In this document: positions 8,740-16,660 of the stretch, in pieces
Layout of the letters: each line of letters begins with the position of its first letter
Numbering within the stretch: the stretch's first letter is position 1
Assembly (NCBI GenBank): GCA_016716475.1
Contig: JADJWG010000002.1
Span: 806,001 to 870,000, forward strand
Reading direction: 5' to 3'
DNA length: 64,000 nucleotides
Origin: Phycisphaerales bacterium
GTDB lineage: Bacteria; Planctomycetota; Phycisphaerae; UBA1845; Fen-1342
Notes under the pieces: model-generated
Database searches by the model: none
What the model was told of the DNA's origin: nothing
What the model saw: only the letters and a program-made list of their open reading frames with translations
Translations under genes and position numbers: made by a program

Positions 8740-9326
8740 GCCAGCACCTCCTTCGTACTTGGGATGCGGTCGTCTCCGGTGCGAGTCACGGCGGCCCGCA
8801 GCGCGAGTGCACAGGCCTTGAACGCCGCCTCGGCCCGGTGGTGGTCGTTCTCGCCGCGCAACACGTCCACGTGCAGATTGCAGGCAGCGCTCATTGCCAG
8901 TGAGTGCAGCACGTGCAGAATGTTCTCGCACGCTAGTTCGCCGAGCATTTCGCGCCGGAGCCCCAGCTCAAGCGCGGCAAAAGGGCGGCCGGAGAGATCC
9001 ACCACCGCTCGCGCCAGAGCTTCATCCAACGGGGCATAGGCCGATCCGAAGCGCGCAATGCCCCGGCGATCACCGACCGCCTGTCGCAGCGCTGCTCCCA
9101 GTACGAGCGCGCAGTCTTCAGCGGTGTGGTGATCATCCACGACCAGGTCACCGCTGCACACGAGATCAAGATCGAAACGCGCATGCCGCGCGAGCGCATG
9201 CAGCAGGTGGTCGAGGAAACCGATGCCGGTGCGCACCTGGACACTGCCACAGCCGTCCAGGTTCAGTGTGGCCGTGATTTCGGTTTCGCCAGTCTGGCGT
9301 GTAATCTGAGCCATTCGGGGTTTCAT
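8736..9326 (-). CDS. hisB: Imidazoleglycerol-phosphate dehydratase
   Basis: 196 residues from MKPRMAQITR, chosen because GAAGGTG lies 7 bases upstream; an in-frame codon at 9359 lacks such a site. The two manganese-binding repeats are clear: FLDHLLHALARH with DDHHTAEDCAL, and HSLA with ENDHHRAEAAFKA. It makes imidazole acetol phosphate. This is the monofunctional form without the N-terminal histidinol phosphatase domain, so HisN activity must come from a gene outside the window. Confidence 0.97.
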   Translation of the reverse strand: MKPRMAQITRQTGETEITATLNLDGCGSVQVRTGIGFLDHLLHALARHARFDLDLVCSGDLVVDDHHTAEDCALVLGAALRQAVGDRRGIARFGSAYAPLDEALARAVVDLSGRPFAALELGLRREMLGELACENILHVLHSLAMSAACNLHVDVLRGENDHHRAEAAFKACALALRAAVTRTGDDRIPSTKEVLA

Positions 9327-9428
9327 TGTTACACCTTCAGAAGTCCAGGCGGCGTACATGGAGCCCAGGCCATTCGGAGGACGGATCGTCCCGATGGCGT
9401 GCTGTGTGTATGATCAGTGCGTCGTCAG

Positions 9429-10565
9429 TCATACCATGCCTCCGGCCGTTGGTGGGTCTTCGTCTCCGGGCGAGAAGGCGGTCGCATGCTCCTGAAAGAC
9501 CCGCCCCAAAGCAGCCCGAAGCCGCGCGAAAACCTGCGGAACTCCGGGACAGGTGATGCGCAGGGCATTCTCCAAGCCCGAACGCCCCGGGAACACACGC
9601 ACCGAGATGCCCTGTACAGCCAGCGCCTCGCGGATCTGCAACGCATTGCCGAAGCGTGCGAAGACGAAGTTCGCTTGCGAATCCGGCACGCGCGCTCCCC
9701 AGCTTCGCAGCAGTGCCTGCAATTCCAGTCGTTCCGCGCGGACACGCGCCACAAACGATGCCAGATCAGACTGCCCGGTCGCCAGACGGTCTGCCGCCAG
9801 GGCGAGCGAAGGGCCGGCTGCGGCGTACGGATTTCCAGCTGCGCGCAGCCACCCGATCAACTCCGCCGGCCCCAGGGCGTACCCGATGCGCACCCCCGCG
9901 AAACCCCACGCCTTGGAGAATGTTCGCACGACCACCGCGTTCGGCAGGGCCAGCGCCGTCGCGGTTAAATCCTCATCCGCGAATTCAACATAGGCGAGAT
10001 CCACCAGCAATAGTGCCTGCGGAGCGACAGTCGACAGTCGGCGCAGGTCAGCCGCGTGAATCACCGCCCCCGTCGGGTTGTTCGGCGATACAACCGCGAT
10101 CAGGCGCGTACGCTCGGTCAATACGGACTCGACAGCCGCCGTGGGATACGGACCATCGGGCCACCCCACGCGCTCAAGCTCGGCGTGAATCAGGCGACCA
10201 TAGCGCTCCAGCATTTCAAAAGTCGGCACCGGCAGGACCATGGCCCGCCCCGGGCCGAGCATCGCCCGGCAGGCCCGGTCGAGCGCATCGTCGCCCCCAC
10301 CGGTCACGACCACCTGCTCGGGCCGCAATCCATAGTGAGCGGCGAGACTGGCCTCGAGAGCTGCGCTGCTGGGGTAGCGTCGCAGGACCTCCGGCCCCTG
10401 GCGGGTCAGCCGTTGGAGCAACTCGGCCGGAGGTGCTTCCCCCTCGTTCCCGTCGAGGTAGAGGTCGATCGGCGCGCATGGCCGCGGCACGTGGTACGCG
10501 ACCATGCCGTTGAGTGCCGGCGAGGGTTCGAGTCCGGTCGCGCCGGGGCGGGCAGTCGTACGCAT
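9429..10565 (-). CDS. hisC: Histidinol-phosphate aminotransferase
   Basis: 378 residues, a fold-type I PLP aminotransferase. The PLP lysine is in RTFSKAWGFAGVRIGY, substrate and cofactor contacts are in SPNNPTGAV, DLAYVEF and VRVFPGRSGLENALRIT, and N-terminal LYLDGNEGE corresponds to the HisC LNxNENP region. GAGGAG lies 7 bases before the ATG. It sits 12 bp after hisG and about 100 bp before hisB; this small gap inside the operon holds no evident gene. Confidence 0.95.
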   Translation of the reverse strand: MRTTARPGATGLEPSPALNGMVAYHVPRPCAPIDLYLDGNEGEAPPAELLQRLTRQGPEVLRRYPSSAALEASLAAHYGLRPEQVVVTGGGDDALDRACRAMLGPGRAMVLPVPTFEMLERYGRLIHAELERVGWPDGPYPTAAVESVLTERTRLIAVVSPNNPTGAVIHAADLRRLSTVAPQALLLVDLAYVEFADEDLTATALALPNAVVVRTFSKAWGFAGVRIGYALGPAELIGWLRAAGNPYAAAGPSLALAADRLATGQSDLASFVARVRAERLELQALLRSWGARVPDSQANFVFARFGNALQIREALAVQGISVRVFPGRSGLENALRITCPGVPQVFARLRAALGRVFQEHATAFSPGDEDPPTAGGMV

Positions 10566-10577
10566 GTGCGGACTCCT

Positions 10578-11453
10578 CTACGGCACGATGTTCGACAGAT
10601 TCGACACCACGATGTCCGAGCCGCCCTGCGCCTTGAGACGCGGCACGATGGTCGCAAGCTGCTCACGGGGAATCGCCGCCTTGACGGCGTACCCGGCGTC
10701 CCCGTGGAGCGGGGCGATGGTCGGTTCGCGCATGCACGGCAGGATCGACACCACGGCTTCCAGGCGGTCCCGCGGTACGTTCACCTCGATCATCACGCGC
10801 CGCCGCGCATCCAACACCGATCGCAGCAGCAGGATCAGGGAATCGACCGCCGCGCGCCGCTCACGATCCTCCAGGACGGCGGGGTGAGCGTAGAGTCGCG
10901 TCGAGGACCGCATGACATCGTCCACGATCTCGAGGCCATTCGCGCGTAGTGTGGAACCGGTGGCCGTGTTGTCGATGATCAGGTCGGCATCTTCCGGGGG
11001 GAACACCTCCGTTGCGCCGAACGATCGGATAAAACGCGCGTCGATGCCGCGGCGGGCGATCCAGTCGCGACTCAGGCGCTCGTACTCAGAGGTGAGCACC
11101 AGCGGGCGATCCGGCAGTTGCCCGTCGAGCAGCAGTTCGGCCGGGGCGGCCGCGACAAGTCGCACCGGGTCGAGACCGGTGTCGAGCAGTTCGACGACTT
11201 CGCAGCCAAGTTCGGCCACCCAGTCAGCGCCTGCGAAGCCGATGTCGCGTGAGCCCGCATGCAGCATTTCGAGAATGTTCTGCGGCTTGAGGATTTTGGC
11301 GGTGTAGCCGGGGAGCGAGACCGTCGGCCGATAGTCGCGCTCACCGAAACGCAAATGAACGCCGGCATCTGCGAGCAGCGTAACGACCGCGGAGTGCATT
11401 CGGCCCTTGGGGATCGCAAGGCGGAGCGTGGGTGCGTCGGATTCGGGGGACAT
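10578..11453 (-). CDS. hisG: ATP phosphoribosyltransferase, long form
   Basis: 291 residues, the long HisG form that carries its own C-terminal ACT-like regulatory domain and needs no HisZ. The catalytic part includes LRLAIPKGRMH, GYTAKILKPQNILEML, DIGFAGADWVAELG and the PRPP loop ADLIIDNTATGSTLRANGL. The C-terminal ~75 residues (VMIEVNVPRDRLEAVVSILP onward) form the histidine-binding domain. This first step of the pathway is therefore probably feedback-inhibited, in addition to the attenuator upstream. AAGGA lies 6 bases before the ATG. It is the first structural gene of the operon. Confidence 0.97.
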   Translation of the reverse strand: MSPESDAPTLRLAIPKGRMHSAVVTLLADAGVHLRFGERDYRPTVSLPGYTAKILKPQNILEMLHAGSRDIGFAGADWVAELGCEVVELLDTGLDPVRLVAAAPAELLLDGQLPDRPLVLTSEYERLSRDWIARRGIDARFIRSFGATEVFPPEDADLIIDNTATGSTLRANGLEIVDDVMRSSTRLYAHPAVLEDRERRAAVDSLILLLRSVLDARRRVMIEVNVPRDRLEAVVSILPCMREPTIAPLHGDAGYAVKAAIPREQLATIVPRLKAQGGSDIVVSNLSNIVP

Positions 11454-11500
11454 CGGGCATCCTTGTGAACATCACCGCCCCGACCGGCCTGCCTTGTCCC

Positions 11501-11533
11501 GAAACAAAGCGACGCCGACCGAGGCCGGCGTCG
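11501..11533 (-). terminator. his attenuator terminator hairpin
   Basis: Read on the minus strand, CGACGCCG (11526-11533) pairs perfectly with CGGCGTCG (11510-11517) around an 8-base loop that can add one or two pairs, and the stem is followed by CTTTGTTTC (11501-11509). This is a Rho-independent terminator between the leader peptide and hisG. Its left arm is also part of the proposed antiterminator, as expected for attenuation. Confidence 0.85.
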
Positions 11534-11576
11534 ATGGTGTCATCTCAAACGGACGCGCACACACCATCAGCCAGCC
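11533..11576 (-). promoter_or_regulatory. Proposed his antiterminator
   Basis: On the minus strand GGCTGGC (11570-11576) and GATGGTGT (11561-11568) can pair with ACACCATC (11533-11540) and GCCGGCC (11523-11529). This gives an 8-bp and a 7-bp helix (one G-U pair) separated by a small internal loop, and it consumes the left arm of the terminator. GGCTGGC begins about 11 bases after the last His codon, so a ribosome stalled at the His codons would leave it free. A ribosome at the leader stop codon would cover it. The His-codon segment CGCCATC can also pair with GATGGTG, the usual region 1:2 alternative. Pairings were found by eye. Confidence 0.7.
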
Positions 11577-11629
11577 ACGCACTCCGCGTGGTGATGATGA
11601 TGGCGATGCTGTGCCGGGAACCGTTTCAT
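11567..11629 (-). CDS. hisL: his operon leader peptide
   Basis: A 20-codon frame on the minus strand encodes MKRFPAQHRHHHHHAECVAG. Codons 8 and 10-14 are six histidine codons within seven positions, followed after six codons by TGA. It lies directly upstream of a terminator and hisG, and directly downstream of a good promoter. This is the architecture of the enterobacterial HisL: ribosome stalling at His codons when charged tRNA-His is scarce allows readthrough into the operon. The peptide itself needs no function. Confidence 0.88.
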   Translation of the reverse strand: MKRFPAQHRHHHHHAECVAG

Positions 11630-11636
11630 TGATCAC

Positions 11637-11664
11637 AGTATAGCCGGGTGGGCCGTGAATGCAA
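11637..11664 (-). promoter_or_regulatory. his operon promoter
   Basis: On the minus strand TTGCAT (11659-11664) and TATACT (11637-11642) are 16 bases apart, a good sigma-70-type promoter. The -10 box ends only 7 bases before the leader-peptide ATG, so the transcript would start at or about one base before that ATG. The leader peptide may thus be translated from a leaderless mRNA. Confidence 0.75.
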
Positions 11665-11856
11665 CGGGCTACCGGAGTGTGGGGCGCGGATCGACCCGCC
11701 AATGGGCACTAACTTTCCCCGGAAGGTTGGTAAGGTCCGAATCCCGTGATACCCCCTCACTGCCATTGCGGTAGGGGGGTGCGCCGTCGACCGGTCTTGA
11801 GCCCACGCACCGCTTCGGCTACACAGGAGGGCTCACGACGGTAAGGAGAGCCCACG
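11665..11856. other. his/pheS divergent intergenic remainder
   Basis: This stretch separates the his promoter from pheS. It holds an inverted repeat at about 11752-11780 (CCCCT-ACTGC against GCGGT-AGGGG with one bulged C), with no T-run after it, so it is not an obvious terminator. A 15-codon frame at 11702 has a single Phe codon and does not look like a Phe attenuator. AAGGAGA about 8 bases before 11857 is the pheS ribosome site. I see no convincing pheS promoter. Confidence 0.5.
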
Positions 11857-13373
<1,517 letters not shown>

Positions 13374-13386
<13 letters not shown>

Positions 13387-15230
13387 ATATGCCCGCCGGG
13401 CTGCTGCTCAGCCGGATCGCGGCCGGGGAGGAGGGTGCGAAGCTTTCTGTGGCAGAGCTCACGCAGCTCCTGCCGAAGCTGGGCTGCGAAGTCGGTGAAG
13501 TCGCCGAGATGCGCGAGTATGCGTGCGGTGTTTGTGGCAAGCCATACGATCGGACGGAGGCGCAGGGACCGCCGTTGCACTGCGCGAGCTGCGGCACGGA
13601 TTTTCGCGCCCGGCCCGAGCAGCTCCAGGTGCTCGGCACGAACCAGGTGCTGCGGCTCGACATGCTGGCCGTGCGGCCGGACCTGTTCGATCCCGGCGGG
13701 ATGGCGCGCTACATCCGTGGCTATCTCGGTGTACAGACGGGCCTGCCGGAATATACGCTGGCGGCTCCGCGACTGCGTGTTCAGGTGGACCCGCGGCTGA
13801 ACGATGAACACAGCTACCGGCCCTTCATCGCATGTGCGGTGGTGCGTGGCGTGCGGCTCGATCATGCGCTGATCAAGATGCTGATGAACCTGCAGGAGGA
13901 CTTGCACTGGGCCCTGGGGCGCGACCGGAAGCTGGCTTCGATCGGAGTGTACGACCTCGCTACGCTGTCAGGCGAGGTGTTTCACTATGATGCAATCGAT
14001 CCGGAGGAGCTGCGCTTTGTCCCGCTGGGTTTTGATCCGCGCGATCCGGCCAGCCGACTCACACCGCGTGAGATCCTTGAACGCCATAAGACCGGGCAGG
14101 CCTATCTGCATCTGCTGAAACCGCTGGAGCGCTACCCACTGCTTCGCGATGGGGCGGGCACCGTGCTCTCGATGCCACCGATCATCAATAGCGAGGCCAC
14201 CCGCGTCACGATGCAGACGCAGCAGATGTTCGTGGATGTCACCGGCATCTCGCAACGCTCTGTCGATCGAGCGCTGAATATCGTGGTGACGAGTCTGGCG
14301 GAGTTGCTCCCGGGCATCACGGTGGAACAGGTCGTTATCGAGCACGGTGCCTCCACGCACGTGACGCCGGACCTGGCGCCCGTCGAAATGCGGCTGAGTG
14401 TCCGCCAGGCCGCCGAGACGATCGGGGCCGATTTCAACACGGCGCAGCTCGCCGAACTGCTGGAGTCGATGGGGCATGGCGTGGAGGAGGACGGCCGCGC
14501 CGATACCCTGCGCGTGCTTGTGCCGGCTTATCGCAATGATGTGATGCACCCGGTGGACCTGATTGAAGATGCAGCCGTGGCGTATGGTTACGACAGTCTG
14601 AGCCCGACCCTGGTGCCCACCTTCACGGTGGGGACGCCACGCCTGATCGAAGAGCAGTCGGCTACGGCGCGCCGTGTGCTGACAGGGCTTGGATTTCACC
14701 AGGTGATGACGCTGGTGCTCACAAGCCCGGCTGCGGCGTTCGAGCGCTGGCGGAGCGCGCCGGATCCGCGGGCCGTACTGATCGATAACCCGATCAGCAG
14801 CGAGCAGACGATGTGCCGTGTCGCCCTGCTGCCCGGGCTGTTGGAGACGTTGGCGATCAACAAGCAGTACGACCTCCCGCAGTCGTTGTTCGAGGTCGGT
14901 GATTGCTGCTTCGTGGACCCGGCCGCGGAGACCGGCGCGCGTGAGGAGCGCTTCGTGGCGGTGGCGCTGATCGGCACGCACGTGGGCTATGCCGACATTC
15001 GCGCCGTGGCGGACGCTTTCATCCATGAGTTGGGGGCAACCTACCTCGTAGCGGCACACGAGGATGACGCCCTGATCACCGGAAGAGCTGCCCAACTGCG
15101 GCTTGCGGAAGGCACCGTCTTCGGCCGGATGGGCGAACTCCATCCGGAAGTCATTGCGGCTTATGGTCTCCGACACCCGGTGGCGGTGCTGGAACTCAGT
15201 CTGGCCGCGCTGCTCGCAGCAATGACCTGA
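13374..15230 (+). CDS. pheT: Phenylalanine-tRNA ligase beta subunit, archaeal/eukaryotic type, with zinc-ribbon insertion
   Basis: 618 residues from the GTG at 13374 (VPTIDMPAGLL), preceded by GAGAGGAG; this matches the MPTV-type start of archaeal PheT. The frame is open further upstream, inside pheS. The archaeal-type core is visible: RPFIACAVVRGV, the signature LHWALGRDRKLASIGVYDL, PPIINSEATRV, and YGYDSL with NPISSEQTMCR in the catalytic-like domain. The length fits archaeal PheT (~550-600) rather than bacterial (~800). Unusual: residues 51-73 hold CGVC and CASC, a four-cysteine ribbon inserted in the N-terminal domain and probably binding zinc. The overlap with pheS suggests coupled translation of the two subunits. 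Confidence 0.94.
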
Positions 15231-15378
15231 TCGGCCGGGCGCCGCGGTGCGGCACGCATAGCATGGATGCCGCCGCAGCGGGGGTGACTGGTCCGCGGCC
15301 GGTGCGAAAGGCCACCGCCAACCAGCGCGTTGTCGATGCTCACCGGTACTTGGGATGCGGCTCTCACGAGTCGATGCG

Positions 15379-16296
15379 CTAAGTCCGCGTGAAACTGTCG
15401 ATGCGGGCTTCCTCCGCGCGCCGGCGGCGTGTGGCGGCCTCGAGTGCATGCCGTTCCGCCGTCGTCAAGCTGTCGAGCCCCTCGGCCTGTACCTTGGCGA
15501 GCAGGCGGTCGATTAACTCCTCATCCGCCTGCCTTTGCGCCATGCGTCGCTGCCAGGTCCCAGGGGCCGCAGCCCGTGGCCGGACGGAGAACAAATCGCG
15601 CAGGGCTCCGAGCTGCGCCCGGACGTGATGCCGGCCGGAAAGGGAGATTCCGCCCGTATAGGCCCAGGCAAGCCCGACGAGCAGGCCGCCGACGTGGCAG
15701 ATGTCACCCCCATAGTTTCGACCTTGCGTAAAAATGTTGATGACGAACCAAAGGCCGTAGAGTAGCACAAACGTGCGGATCTGGATCGGGAAGAGGAAGT
15801 AGAGGTAGATTTCCGCCCTGGGGAACAGCACGGCACAGGCACCCAGCAGGGATAGCACGCTGCCCGAGGCACCCAGTCCGGGAACCTGGGGCGGGATGAA
15901 GTGCACCAGGCCTGCCAGTGTCAGCAGCACGTTGCCCGCCACTCCCCCGAGCGTATAGACGAAGAGAAACTGTCGCGCACCCCACACTCGTTCCAGTGCC
16001 GGCCCGAAAAAGTAAAGGCCGAGCATATTCACGAAGAGGTGAAACAGGTTGGCATGCAGGTAAGTCGCGGTCAGCAGGCGCCAGACCTGCCCGTACAGAA
16101 CCGCCTCGGCCTGCATCAAGCCGACGCCCAAGATTAGATCGCCGAGGGGCTTCATTGCCGAGAGGAAAAAAATGGCCGTGTTTGCGATGAGCAGCAAGCC
16201 GCACACACTGCGCCAATTCCAGCCACCCTGGCCGCCGCCCCCCGTCGCGTATTGGGCGGTTGGGGATTCGTAGTAGGTCCGATCGTAGATTCCCAT
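15379..16296 (-). CDS. Rhomboid-family intramembrane protease
   Basis: 305 residues from MGIYDRTYYE, chosen for GGAGA upstream. About six membrane helices are visible. The rhomboid dyad is present: Ser in the GxSG loop GLGASGSVLSLLG, and His in DICHVGGLLVGLAWAY. The conserved histidine and asparagine pair of helix 2 is in LHANLFHLFVNMLGLYFFG. The C-terminal ~70 residues are cytoplasmic and charged, with a short Zn-free helical motif (ADEELIDRLLAKVQAEGLDSLT) common in planctomycete rhomboids. It probably cleaves membrane-protein substrates; none is identified. It converges with pheT. Confidence 0.93.
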   Translation of the reverse strand: MGIYDRTYYESPTAQYATGGGGQGGWNWRSVCGLLLIANTAIFFLSAMKPLGDLILGVGLMQAEAVLYGQVWRLLTATYLHANLFHLFVNMLGLYFFGPALERVWGARQFLFVYTLGGVAGNVLLTLAGLVHFIPPQVPGLGASGSVLSLLGACAVLFPRAEIYLYFLFPIQIRTFVLLYGLWFVINIFTQGRNYGGDICHVGGLLVGLAWAYTGGISLSGRHHVRAQLGALRDLFSVRPRAAAPGTWQRRMAQRQADEELIDRLLAKVQAEGLDSLTTAERHALEAATRRRRAEEARIDSFTRT

Positions 16297-16660
16297 GTGC
16301 TCTCCGGGCGGGCCGTGCCTTGGGCAGCGTAGCGTCCGAGACGCCCGTCCCATAGTTACTGTAGCCGCGAAACCCTGTGCGGTGACATTGTATGGCTACC
16401 CGCTACACCATCGGACGAGCGGCGTGGAGGGACAACTAGCCGACACCGAGTCTCGCGGGTTCGTGTCCGCAACCGAGATCCGTACGTCGGTGCTCCGGGC
16501 AGGATCACACGCCACGATTCCCGACAACCCCGTCGCCAGCGGCGCCGGATGCGTTAGCATACCGGGACTCGGCTTCTGCGGTGCACGCGGACGAGAACCC
16601 GGTGACGAAGATACGTGGTGTGCCGTGTGGCCACGTTCCCGCAGAATTTGACGTATCCAC
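16297..16660. other. Divergent intergenic region, rhomboid / ABC transporter
   Basis: About 360 bp between divergent genes. I see no coding frame with the codon character of its neighbours and no clear paired -35/-10 boxes. TACAAT and TACAGT hexamers occur on the minus strand near 16390 and 16360 and could serve the rhomboid gene, but neither has a good -35 at the right distance. Confidence 0.4.

Noticed and set aside
8736..9326. Bifunctional HisB with histidinol phosphatase
   Set aside because: The protein has only the dehydratase domain; no HAD-type motif is present before it.
11702..11749. Possible pheS leader peptide (15 codons)
   Set aside because: It contains only one Phe codon and is not followed by a hairpin with a T-run, unlike a Phe attenuator.
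11752..11780. GC-rich inverted repeat before pheS as a terminator or riboswitch
   Set aside because: No T-run follows, and there is no T-box or other riboswitch core; kept only as an intergenic note.
13968..15449. 493-codon open frame antisense to pheT
   Set aside because: PheT motifs are unambiguous on the plus strand; the antisense product is Arg/His-rich without family features.
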